Below are positions 16,101-27,965 of a DNA stretch of 64,000 bases, piece after piece (position 1 is the first letter of the stretch; the number at the start of each line of letters is the position of its first letter). This stretch comes from Hybos culiciformis. Taxonomy: Eukaryota > Arthropoda > Insecta > Diptera > Hybotidae. The translations under genes were made by a program, and so were the position numbers. The notes below the pieces were generated by a model, which was not told the DNA's origin, did not search any database, and saw only the letters and a list, made by a program, of their open reading frames with translations. The stretch lies in the NCBI GenBank assembly GCA_964007475.1, contig OZ023274.1, positions 84,029,936-84,093,935 of the forward strand, given 5' to 3'.

Positions 16101-19100
16101 AGACTAAAAAGTCAATAAACTCATTAAAGTTGAAGCATATAATAAAAATATACAAGCAAATGTTTTAATTACTACAAAGTCTATTTAATAGGCGGATGAT
16201 GATGATATGGAAAAGCAATCGAGTTCGTACGAATTTTGCAGTTTTTTACAATTCCAAAATGTGATCAAAATTTATATCGAGATAGATTAATATATATAAA
16301 AAATGTATACTAATAGTGGAAATAAATCTTAAATGAAGAAATTCTCGATAATTAAGATGTTGTTAAATGATTCAGTAAACTGCGCCTTATATATTAATTG
16401 AAAATTTATTAGTCGCATAGACTCTCGCAAAAAAAAAAAATTTAATTAGAGCAAAATATATATATAAGAAACAATTATACTTCTAACTGTTTTAAATGTC
16501 AATTAAAAAAATGTCTAATATAATAATTTTTCTTTTTTTATTTCTTTACAGGCAAATTAAAAAAGAAAAAAAAAAATGGTTTTCGAAATTATATGAGCTT
16601 AAATTAATTAGCAAAAAATATAAACATTTTCTTGGAATATAATATAAAAAAAATATATGCTACTTTTTACTACATACAATAATATAATATAATATAATAA
16701 AAAATATTTTTTTGTGGAATGCAAAATCCCATGAATTTATATACATTATATTTTAATCATCCACATTAAAAAAAAAGGGACACAATTAATTAAAATTGTA
16801 ATTGAATTTAAAAAAAATAATAATTACATATCGATTTTATATTTTCAGAACTTAATAAAATTTATCTATCTGTTGATTTTTTATCAAAATTTTACAATAT
16901 CGAATTAAATTAACACATCGATATATTTCTATATTAAAATAGTTAACTTATAGAATGCATTATTTTAAAATTTAAATAATTACAATTGGAAGTACATATA
17001 TAGAAATATAAATTGTAATTATTTTGTTATTTATGAATTTTTGTAGTAATATATCATAATTATTACATTAAATTTTTTATTGTAATTATTTAGCATTTTC
17101 ACGGCTAACTTTTTTTATCCACTATGAATTCAAATTTGACGAAATTTATCATAAACATGAAATTTGAAAAAACAAATATTACAGCCTGCAACATAATTAA
17201 TTATGCGAATGAATTGAAAAATCAAGATTTTATATTAATCTTATTTAAATTTGGAGAGAATGCAGCACCAGGCACAACTATTATTCTTTTTTCTTTATAA
17301 ATTTTCAATAGAGAACGATCTTAAATTTTATTTCAATATCAGAAAAAAAAATGTTTTTATTTTTTGTTAATAAAATAAATTTAAAAATAAAATTAATCTT
17401 AAGATAATTTTTTTTGCCTATAGTTTAATTAAAAAAAAAAAAGTAATTCAAAAAGAAAAAAGTCTCTAAATATTGTGATTTTGTTTAACATTGATAAATT
17501 TTCATATAAAATTTTTAATTTTAATTTTTATATATTTTATTTTAATCAAAAATAAAAATTGTATAGTTAAAGCTTTAAGCTGAAAAAAATAAAAATAAAA
17601 AAGAATTAAAAAAATTTAGTCATGAAATAAATTTTTTAAGGTTTTTAATTTTAGAAATTTTCCCTTTCAATTAAGATTTTCAGAGCAAAAATTTTGTTAA
17701 CCCACAAATTGTTTTTTTTTTTTTTAAATACATATTTTTATATTTCTTTAACTTTATTTTTTGTTTACTTGTAGCTTTTATGGTATAACATAATTCTTCA
17801 GCAATAAATAATATAAAATTGAATACTTTTATTTATATAAATACCAAATCCTCGAAAAAGATTTTGCTCTGAAAAAAAAAAAGGAATATTAGTTTAGCAT
17901 CACTCTTAGTATTAATCGTATTAATATTATTTTATTCGAAGAACAATTCTGGATGATTAGTTAGAATCATCTTAATTTTACTTCGAGTTCATTTTTCACA
18001 CGAACAATATAGTATCTCAATATTCATGTTTCAGTACATATTACTATTTATTTTAACTTTTCATCAGATATTTATATCGGTCGGTATACCATAACGATCT
18101 GCACAAATTTGAATTTGTTCCATTATTAATTTTCAAATGTAAAAAAAGTGTTTTTCAAATTATGTATTTTTTTTCTATATTTATTTTAATTTACAAACAT
18201 ACATTTTTTATAATACCCTCAAAGCTCAAACATATCAGATATTCTAGAAGAGTGGTGCTCCATAATTTAACAAAAAATATATATATTATAGTAAAAATTA
18301 ATTAATTTGCTAAAGTCTCAAAATTTACATTGTAGAATATTACTTATAATAATAAAAAAATAACATAAAAGCCAGATAAATTTAGAAATAATTCAAGCTC
18401 TCATATAATTAGTTTTAACAAAAATAAAAATATATAAATATAATTACATATATGAATATAAACATAATTATATACATAATATAAATAAAAACAAACATAA
18501 AATTTATTTAGAAAAAAAAAGCAAAAAAAAAAAAACTGTTAAAAATACATATAATTAATCAATTTTAATATTCATATCGAATTTTAAATTATAATATAAT
18601 CATTGCAAAAGAAAATTAAAATAAAAGCAATAATATTAAAAAAGAATAAAAAACTTTAAATGAGTATTTGTTTAATTTTTTTTTTTTTATTACCATTTTC
18701 AGGGAGAAAAAAAAATTTTAAAAAGAAAATTAGTTAGGCGAATTTTCAATAAAATAAAATTTTCATACATTTATTTATTATTATATAAATTTCTGAACAT
18801 GCCGCCATAGTGTACCATTTAACAACTTACATGGATTCTAAATATGAAATGTTTAATAGAGCAACAGATAAAAATCTTGGGTGAACTTTATGAACGTGAA
18901 ACATCAATCAAAATACATGTCCGCTTCCTGGATCATAATAAACAAAAAAAAAAATTCTAAAATTCTAAATCTAAATACATGATGTACCAATATACATACA
19001 CATAATATGTATTTAAATCATTTCTGTTTGAAGCTGTGAAGCGCGAAATAATCATTCTTTGTAAATATTCGTATCAAAAAAAATTCCTTAGTTCAAAAAA

Positions 19101-21494
19101 TGGTGTTAAGAAAACGAAAACCCGAGTTTCTACACAGCGACAATTTTTTAGTCTATTTTTCAGCTCTTGATGATAATTTGGCACAATATGTTTGTTTCTA
19201 AAACTGAAATTTGTATTTATTGTCATAACTTTGGGCTAAACCAAAACAACCATACTTAATTTTCATTTATTACCCCCCGGATTTCCGTCTCAATAACGAT
19301 GAGAGATGATAAATGTTCTAAATTCTTTTACTAATCGATTTTCGACCAAACTAGTTTTATTGTTTTGAACGAAGAGAGTACAAGACACATGTAAAAATTA
19401 ACTTCAGAATTCATATTGTATACGGTCGTTTCCTGAAAATTAAATGTGTCGTCTTAATCTCTATTAATTTTGAAAATTTTTCAATTGTAAATCATGAAAA
19501 ATTAATCTCCTCATAAATTCTATATATTCCTTGAAATGCAATATTTATTCAACTTTAATTATAAAGGTATAGGTATATTATTAAGTAACGTTAATGAATT
19601 ATTATTAATGTTTAATAAAATTAGGAAAAAAATGTTTTGTTTTTTAGTTTTTATTTTGATAAATTTATTTTTTTCATTTTTATAATTAAAGAAATCATTA
19701 AAATTGCTAATTAAAAAAGTCAGTAAATTTAATTTCAAATTTACATACCTTTTGTTATAATTCATGCATTTAAATATAAAAACTTGAGTTAATGTTTATA
19801 AAAGGCGAATGAATTTTTTTTTGCCTGGAAACGCATGGCGTTGATACAGTTCGAATTTATATTATTTGATATCATCTGAAAGTATTTAAGATCCAAAATA
19901 TTTGATTTATTGTTTGTTTTGAGCGAATCTATTTTTATCTGTCACTACACCTTTATCAATAATCGTAACATTTTTAAATTACCAAATTTTAAAAAGAATT
20001 TTAATTTTTTTTTGTAACTTAAGGTGACTGCAGATAAATCGGACCTATGGCTTCAAAACGATGCCACTACACTCTGGATGTTGAATAACTTAAATTTTTA
20101 ATATAAATAATTTAATTTTTTTTATATCAGCACATATATACTTCCCCTCTAATTATTATTCGAACATTATACATGTATATTGTTAACTTAATGTACCATT
20201 TAATTCGACTCATTTCAGTAATTTTAGGTATAACTACCTATATATTAAATAATTTGCTATTTTATAAGTACCATTTAAAAGTCTTCTAATATAATAATTT
20301 TTCGCTAACTGGAGATAGATATATATATATATATTATATTTTCCCACAAAAAAAAAAAAAACAAAAATAAATAAAAATAAATATGTGAAATGAAAAGAAT
20401 TTACTCCCACATCGCATCAGAATATTTCTTTTTTTTCTGTTAAAGAAAAAAAAACTGATACTATTTTTCTCTAGAATTATACTTTTATGTACATGCAAAT
20501 TCTTATTCTTACAATAATATTCTAAGTCTGATTTTTTGTTTTTTTTTTTTTTTGTTAATTTAATGCAAGACTTGGTCAATAAAAAATGCAGCAGTTAGTT
20601 TTATTTCATTTATTTTGTGTTGGAGTATAAAGATAGATTTTTTTTATTATATTCTCCTTTCCATTTTCGCATCTTCGATTAATAAAGGAACCTAATACTA
20701 CATTAATTTTATTTGTTAAAAATTTTCAAAAGTATATTAACTTTTATATTATTACTTATTAAAAAAGCCTTAAATTACGGACCCTTTTCACAATTTCAAA
20801 ATATTCTATTTTTGGATTACATATTTTAATAATGAATATTTAAATGAATTATTTAATTTGGAATTCAGCTTATTTTAAGTTTAATTGGTTATGCCACACT
20901 GTTAATTATTTTCATATGAATTCAAATAAAAATTAAAAATAAAACTTTAATTCTCTTAAGTTTTGTGGTTTTCGCACTCAGAACGACTTTAGAACTTTAA
21001 ATTTTTGAGCTACGTTAAAAGAAATTGACAAATTTCTTCGTTGAAAATGTAAAATGCATTAAAAATTTTCTATAACGAAACTTTAACGACCTAAAATTAT
21101 TCGATCCTATAACAAATTGCAACGAAAAAGTTTTATTGCAAAGAAACACTTTATCAAAAGGGAATAATAAAATGTTTCTGCTTGGAAGTCAACAATAAAA
21201 TGATAAACTAACAAAAAACATTTCCTACATATTGAAGAAAATAAAGTTTAAATTTATTTTTTTAAATTGTTTATCTAAAAATAAAAAAAAAATAAAAAAT
21301 ATGTTTGTTAGTGGTCTTAAAATTATTTTGCATATTCACCTTTTAATTTTTCTTCTTTTTTTTTTTTACTTTTGTGCAAAAGGTCTTTAAAGTTTAAATG
21401 CTTTCGATTTCACAGCATGTACACATAAAAGTTCATTGCCATTAAATTTACTTAGAATATTTCATTTAACTTCTAATAAAATTATAAAATAAAT

Positions 21495-21750
21495 CGAGAC
21501 CTTAGAACAACAAGGTTCTAACTGACAAAATAACAAAAAATGAGATATATATGTATTTATAGGTTTTTACCCATGATATTTTCATTTTTGTATTCAGATT
21601 TTATCTAGTTCTATCGGTTTTGAAAATGTGGTTTGATTTTGTTCTAAAAAAAAGTTCTATCTGCAATGTCGCCTCGTACAATAACTAAACAATAAGTAAA
21701 AAATACAATAAGTAAATAAACAGTTAGAACCTTGTTGTTCTAAGGTCTCG
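21495..21750. mobile_element. 256-bp MITE-like element with 29-bp terminal inverted repeats
   Basis: The left end begins CGAGACCTTAGAACAACAAG and continues GTTCTAACTG. The right end is its exact reverse complement, ending CTTAGAACAACAAG's complement followed by GGTCTCG. Both sides are flanked by AAAT (21491-21494 and 21751-21754), a possible 4-bp target-site duplication. The interior is AT-rich with no open frame. The terminal repeats are perfect over about 29 bp, suggesting recent insertion. The superfamily is not assigned. Confidence 0.75.
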
Positions 21751-22530
21751 AAATATATCATGCACATTGCACAATGATATTAGGGACTTTTCTCAATCAT
21801 TAAATTCATGTTCTTTTTTGAAAATTCGATTTTTCTAGATTTTCTAATTCTTTTCAAAATTAATTTTTTTTTTAATTGTGTAGGTACAATAATCAAATTA
21901 CTTAAAATTAAATTCTCGTTCATCAGAAAATAAAAACTAGAAACACAAAAATCATTCTAAAGGGATACTATTTCTTTTTTATGTTCAAAACAAAAGACTT
22001 AAGCTGCAAACTTTAATAATTCCTATGAATAAATTTGTATACTTAAACTGGATTTAAGATCAAAACTCATTCAAAAATCAAGCATAGACTTTTCATTCGT
22101 CAGATTTTATAATGATGAGTCATGATGTTATTACTAAAGCTTATTTATAGGAAATTGAATTTGAACTTATTTTTGAACTAACAATATCAAAGTTGTGACA
22201 ACATCATCGATTTACAACTACATCGATACTTTGTCAATGGCATTTTTATAATGTTAATATGAAATTGTTTTGCAATAGCAATAGAAGGACATATTATTTA
22301 ATAAGTATTTTATTTTAGTCGGTCATTATATTATTTTATAAGTATTTGATTTTAGCAGACTTTACAGAATGCAGAAAATTATCACCTCAATTTTAAAATC
22401 GATACAGTTTATTTTACAGAAAAAAGAGACTTCAGTTGTTACCCTCTTAATAAATAAACAGACTCCAAGATAAATAAACTCACACACAACATACAAATAA
22501 TATTTATATTTATATTTCCTTCAGTTTACA

Positions 22531-22655
22531 TTTGCTACGTTTCCATGATCGGGTTGAAACAGAATTAAGTTTTTGTTGAATTGATTTTTAATATGAAATT
22601 TTGCAACTCGATGAAAACTTAACTCGCTTTAAACCCAATCATGGAAACGCAAAAG
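22531..22655. mobile_element. Small foldback (MITE-like) element
   Basis: The left arm contains CGTTTCCATGATCGGGTT. The right arm, read as its reverse complement, contains GCGTTTCCATGATTGGGTT. Similarity continues inward for about 45 bp with scattered mismatches, so nearly the whole segment can form a hairpin with a loop of about 15 nt. The exact outer boundary and target duplication are unclear because the left arm carries a 3-bp insertion relative to the right. Confidence 0.6.
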
Positions 22656-23771
22656 TTGTATACAATATGTATCTACCTATATAATTAGCATGTACGGAAT
22701 ATTTCTAGTATTATTAATTATTAACCAATTTTTCATCATAAAATTACTAAAAACTATTTAAAATTTAGATATTGTGTTATTTTTAAACCAAGTAACCACT
22801 AATATTTTCTTAAAGATAAAATGTAATTAATTTAAATGACTATTATTCTTCAACAATGTCTTATGGAGAATAAATGTTCATACATTTTACATATAATATG
22901 CAAATATATTATATATATAGAACTTACGTATGCTCAATTAGTGTACATAAAAGAATATTATTTTAATCAGTGAAATGGACAGTGAAAAATAATGCAGGAG
23001 CTTGCTCATCAATTGTGATACCATGTACATATTAATTATCAATTCACATAAGCCTACATAATATTCTTTAATTTTTCTTCACATTTAAATTATTATTAAA
23101 AAAAACAATTTAAATATCACTGCAAATTGGACTTGAAATTTTCTTTAAATATGAATGAATATAGATAAAACCAGACGACCGGATGATGATAATAGAATCA
23201 AACCAAATAAATAATTTAAAAAAATTTCTGTAAAAAGAAGGGATAATGCTTGTAATAATGCATTCAGTTGTGTGAAATTTTTTCAATGTACATAGGCACA
23301 TGTAATATATGTACGGCATGTATAAAGATCTTAAATAATGTTCATTAAATTTTCAAATTAATTTATAAACATTTAATTTTGAGTTTTTATTTTTTTAAAT
23401 TAAGGAAAAATATGTATAAAGTTAGTAAAGTACAACAATTTACTTCTTTAGCAACATTGAATAATTAATTGTTTGAAATTAAAAATGATTATTTTATTTT
23501 CATTCCATTTGCTTTTGGCTGTGTATTTAATTGATATTGAATACAATTTCTTTAGCATTTAATTAACATACACAATATACATACAATGGTGATATTCAGG
23601 TAGTACGGCGCAATACAGCCCTACTGCTTCTTCAAATTTTCCGTACTGCATAGTTAAATTAAATAATTTAAATAACCTTAGTCAAATTAAATAATTAAAT
23701 AAATTGTTTCCGCAAACAACTTTCTAGATTTTGTATATGACAGAGATATAAAAAAATACACCCAGTAGCTT

Positions 23772-23876
23772 AAAGAATTTTGAGCTTATTTGTTATTAAT
23801 TCCGTCCATAGAAGCTGAAAGAAGATTCAGGAGAATGAATATGAGATTATTCGGTTTGCGCAAAACTTATTTCTGA
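23772..23876 (+). pseudogene. Degraded hAT transposase C-terminal (dimerisation domain) fragment
   Basis: This frame translates to AYLLLIPSIEAERRF followed by RRMNMRLFGLRKTYF and a stop. That matches the conserved hAT C-terminal dimerisation motif pattern (L..iP.s.a.ER.FS.mn..l...R..l). A TGA codon sits where many hAT proteins have Trp, just before AYLLL, and no other part of a transposase is recognisable nearby. It is therefore a fragment. Identification rests on this short motif only. Confidence 0.6.
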
Positions 23877-24766
23877 TGGTAAACATATTTTGATCTAATA
23901 ATATGATGTAGTCTGAACCTTAAAAACTTGTACTTTGAAATTTCAGAACGTTACAATATTTATATTTTTTTAGCGTTTAGGTTGTTATAATTTCGAATAT
24001 CGCCAAATATGTATGCATTTACTTTTTTAGTCTTCTTTATTTTTTTTTTTTTAACTTTAATTCCAAAAAGGTTTGAAAATTTTAAAAATTATAGTTTCTT
24101 TGAAAGGCAATAGCAATATGTAGATCCCATTATCCTACCATAGCGAAGCAGATTAAGTAAAAAATTTAGTTTGAAAAATCGAGAAAGGCAGTTTACTTCT
24201 GAATCAATTAAACCAATTCCTCGAATTTTTTAGATAATTCAAAAACAGGAATTGAAATAAGTTTTTAAATAATTTATAAATTACATAATATCTACCGGAG
24301 GCTAAATAAAAACTAAGTAATTAATTTTTTCCAATATGACTACTTGAAATATATAAAAATAATAATAAAAGAATAAGACCAATTCATAGCATTATTCCAC
24401 GAAAATCAATTTTTTTTTTTAGAAGAGTATAAATATTATACGTACATATTCGTAAACTGTGACATGAAAAAAAAAATATGAAGCAATTTTGTTTAGAAGC
24501 TTATGTCTACAATTTAATTCGTGACAAAACATTATTTTTTTATTTACACTTACATGTACATAAGTAAATGTTTGCATAGTTTGAGATGCTAAAACATATT
24601 TAATTCTAGTATATTTGAATCCGATAAAATTTAAATTCTTTTCCGATTTGATGATAAAAATAAATTTTGAATACAATATTTAGATACATTTAATTAAAAT
24701 TTTTCAAACGAACATTATTATATTACATAATAACAAAATAATGATGGAGAATTACAAAAGAATTAC

Positions 24767-27275
24767 TTAAGCGTCATATTCAAATCCGGGATTGTTAAAT
24801 TTAAATTTTGCAATTTCAAATTTCAGTTTTTTCTCTTTGATATCATTTAATCGCTTCAACTCATTTGTCAAATTTTGTATTCCTTTTTGTGTTAAATTAT
24901 TAACCAAGGTCGTTGCGTTACAAAATTCTTAAAAAAAATTATAATAATTAAAGAAATGTTTTTTTTTAGATTATTATTAATTTAATTTTTATTTTTATTA
25001 AATTACCTATATTGGGCTCAGTATATTTAGTTCTTTTCGCAGTAGGTGTATGGTCACTCATTTCATTTATTTCCTCAGTATCTTCTATATATTCTCCGTC
25101 TGAGCTTAGTCTAAGATTGTCATTATCTGATGTTTCATGTGGCTTACAATCTTCTATTTGTATGTCTTCAACTGCTTTCGCTGGTATAATGGTATATGTT
25201 TCAACTAATTCTAAATTTTTTGTTCGTGGATTTTCAATATATGTTGTAGTGAAAGAACTCTAGATGATAAATAAATGATTTAATCTTAAAAATAAATTTC
25301 CAGTAAAATAAAGTAACATAACTTAATAAACTCAAAATTCCACAAATTCTTTAACTACCACCGACACACTCCACATATCAGGAAAAATTGTGTACCTAAT
25401 TTTTTTTTTTTTTTTAATTTTGAGTTCGAATATAATTTGTAGCCTTCGAATACATTTTTTCACTTAATTTTGACCTCACAATTGCCTGTTTGTTAACAAA
25501 TTTACTTACAATAAATATTTGAAAATTTTGATTATTTAACAATTAATTTTGTCGCAACAAAAACACCCAAATCAGTTTTGTTGAAATAAAATTAATGATT
25601 TTATTTTCATTTAAGAAAATAAAATTTCAAATCCTCTTGCGAAAATTTCGATTATTGGCCAATAATTATAAGTTTTTATCTATACTTTAAAAATCAAATA
25701 TGCAAGCTTTCTCAGTAACGAAACTTAGGTACGAAGAAATATGTACCCGTATAAGTTTTTAGACCTCCTTAAACTAAAATTGAAATTATTTCAATTCAAA
25801 TCGCTATTAATAAAATAACCGTTCTTTGTTGATTTAAAGCGGTCGTTCAAGAAACGACTTAAATCAGTTTGTTTGTCAAGAATTATTATAACTTTATAAC
25901 TTTTCATTTTCGTTCAACAGTTTTCAAACATTTTTCAAAAATTTTAGATATTTATTTTAAAGGTATTTGAACTAAGAAATTTTTGTTCACTAAAAAATTT
26001 AACTTTTCTGATATAATAGTGAACACTTCACGTACATTCTCTATTGGAAAATTCACCTGTGGTGGATTTTCTTCTCCCGTTTCGTGTTCTGTTTTAATGT
26101 CTGTTTTAATGTCAACTTTTTTGACAACACCCAGCCCCCATAATTTCATTGCTCTTTGTTCTAAGGGTGCTAATGTGATTTTTGATTTTGATCCGTCTGA
26201 ATTATTGACCAAACTTTTACGATATTTTGATCTTGTTGTATGTTTCCAATCCATTAATCTCTAAAAAAAAAAAAAAAAATTAAAAAATTAATTTTGAGAC
26301 ATTTGACAAAGGCTGTTAAGAAATTAGCATACTATCTTTTCTTCAGTGACATGCGACTTTCTTGCAGCCTTTGTCAAATGTCTCAAAATTAATTTTTTAA
26401 TTAATTTTTTTTTTTATAGATTAATGGATTGGAAACATACAACAAGATCAAAATATCGTAAAAGTTTGGTCAATAATTCAGACGGATCAAAATCAAAAAT
26501 CACATTAGCACCCTTAGAACAAAGAGCAATGAAATTATGGGGCTCCCATAATTCATTGCTCTTTGTTCTAAGGGTGCTAATGTGATTTTTGATTTTGATC
26601 CGTCTGAATTATTGACGATATTTTGATCTTGTTGTATGTTTCCAATCCATTAATCTCTAAAAAAAAAAATTAATTGAAAAATTAATTTTGAGACATTTGA
26701 CAAAGGCTGTTAAGAAATTTTTTTTTTTTTATTTAGTTCATTTATTTAAGATTGATCTTATAAAAGTAAACAATTCATTATATTAAAACTAGTTACTAAA
26801 CTAATACAGAAAAGAAATAGTTCAAATTTTCTTCAGTGACATGCGACTTTCTTACATAAGTTAAAAAAAAGTAATAGGTACTAAGTAAGTAATCCGTTTC
26901 AGAAACTGCACGGTCAAAAGGTACTTAAAAGGTAGGCTAACTAAATAAATTAAAATCAGATCGCCGGGATGGCATTTAGAAGTGTTTTAGTACTTTTTTA
27001 CAAAGTTACCTACTTCAAAATAAAAAGTTTGGATATACCTTCCTCCATTCTTCTGGATATAATTTTGGTCCGTTTTCACATTTATTCAAGTCCTCTGTTA
27101 ATTCTTTCCATTTTTCGATCAAATAATTCGTATTAACTCCAGTAGGTATAGAGCCTGTCCGAAAAATGTCATCATTTTCCATTAAACTCAAATAAATATT
27201 GTACTGTTCCAATGAGGTTTTCTTTTTCCTTTTATCCACTTTGTCTTCCATTTTCCATTTATTTCCATCTTCCAT
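24767..27275 (-). CDS. Myb/SANT-like (Zeste-type) DNA-binding domain protein
   Basis: Minus-strand gene with four coding exons: 27275-27039, 26260-26057, 25259-25007 and 24927-24767 (855 nt, 284 aa). Introns are phase 0, 0 and 1, with donors AAG|GTATAT, CAG|GTGAAT and TAG|GTAATT. The start ATG is immediately preceded by an in-frame TAA. Exon 1 carries a Myb/SANT-like helix domain (residues ~17-85): KKKTSLEQYNIYLSLMEN, IEKWKELTEDLN, then EEWRK joined by splicing to RLMDWKHTTRSKYRK. This is the layout of the Zeste/Myb_DNA-bind_5 type found in many insect nuclear and transposon-linked proteins. It is followed by ITLAPLEQRAMKLWG, an acidic linker (exon 3) and a C-terminal helical region (NELKRLNDIKEKKLKFEI) likely to dimerise. 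Predicted to be nuclear. It may be a host regulator or a domesticated Harbinger-type Myb protein, and the sequence cannot decide. Intron 1 contains inverted duplicates of exon 2. Confidence 0.75.
26136..26719. repeat. Palindromic triplication of exon 2 and adjacent intron
   Basis: Three related copies occur in alternating orientation. Copy 1 (26136-26315) is the functional exon 2 5' part plus intron. Copy 2 (26365-26542) is the inverted copy. Copy 3 (26544-26719) is back in the original orientation. Copies 1 and 2 form a hairpin with arms of about 180 bp and a spacer of about 50 nt. Copies 2 and 3 abut almost directly. Copy 3 lacks 11 nt (the segment around CAAACTTTTAC), which gives an early stop if used as an exon. 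A short segment (TTCTTCAGTGACATGCGACT) in the copy 1/2 spacer recurs at about 26828-26850. This looks like a template-switch or foldback duplication. An assembly artefact is the alternative. Confidence 0.9.
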
Positions 27276-27849
27276 TTAGAAACCTATTATAGAGTTAAAG
27301 CTAACTAGCTAACTAACCAAAACAAGGATCTTACTTTTACTCTCTTCTGACACCAAACCAAAAAAGCCAATAACAAAACCTAAAAAAAAAACAAACAATT
27401 GTTTTTTTAAGTAACTATGTGAATATATTTTATATTAATTTTTAATTTAATTATTTAATTTTGTTTATTATACCTTTTTGAAAAAGAAAACAATTTTTAT
27501 AATAATAACAATTTTTATAATAATAATTATTTTAAAATAATACAAAAAATTCCCTCAATTCTCAGCTCAAGCAGTCGTCCAGCACTTAAAAAATAACAAG
27601 CTTGATGTTTACTTTTGTACTTTGTTTACAAACATACTGGAAGTCGTTAGTTTTTTTAAGCTGCTATTTAAGAAAATATATTCTAGTTGTCTCTTTTTTT
27701 TATTTGCCACAGTGGCTATGCACTTATAGAATAGTTATTTTTTTTGTTCGCCTAAAAAATTTTCTGGAAAAAAAAGTATGTAAAAAAGACAACAAAATGC
27801 ATGTAAATATTAATTTTCGCTGTAGAATAATTATAATTTCAGGTAGCGT

Positions 27850-27965
27850 ATAAATATCCGCGACCAGTCTCTACGTTAATATTAATTACGCGATTATATG
27901 GTTTTCGCGTCATTAACGCTTGCGTTGCGTCTGTCGCGTCGAGTTTGCACGGACGGTTATAATTT
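27850..27965. other. CpG-rich patch in AT-rich DNA
   Basis: About 115 bp dense in CG dinucleotides (for example TTGCGTTGCGTCTGTCGCGT), in sharp contrast to the surrounding sequence. No open frame or clear inverted repeat explains it. It could be part of an old repeat element or a regulatory segment. Confidence 0.45.

Larger units (their letters stand above)
10135..24766. other. Long gene-poor AT-rich intergenic region
   Basis: About 14.6 kb without a recognisable gene. The first few hundred bases are presumably the 3' UTR of the serrano-like gene (AATAATAAA at about 10155-10163). The rest holds simple repeats (for example TA repeats near 15128-15150), two TIR/foldback elements (21495-21750 and about 22531-22655), and a hAT transposase remnant (23772-23876). 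Open frames are short and of random AT-driven composition. Confidence 0.6.

Noticed and set aside
20020..20085. Balanced-composition open stretch (VTADKSDLWLQND)
   Set aside because: About 20 codons without splice sites or homology that I recognise. Not supportable as an exon.
25012..26264. Plus-strand open frames at 25012-25263 and 25983-26264
   Set aside because: Both are antisense to exons 3 and 2 of the minus-strand Zeste-like gene, which have matching splice sites and phases.
26346..26585. Plus-strand frame repeating MDWKHTTRSKYRK
   Set aside because: It is the inverted copy of exon 2, with no promoter or partner exon on that strand. It runs into the third copy after AMKLWG.
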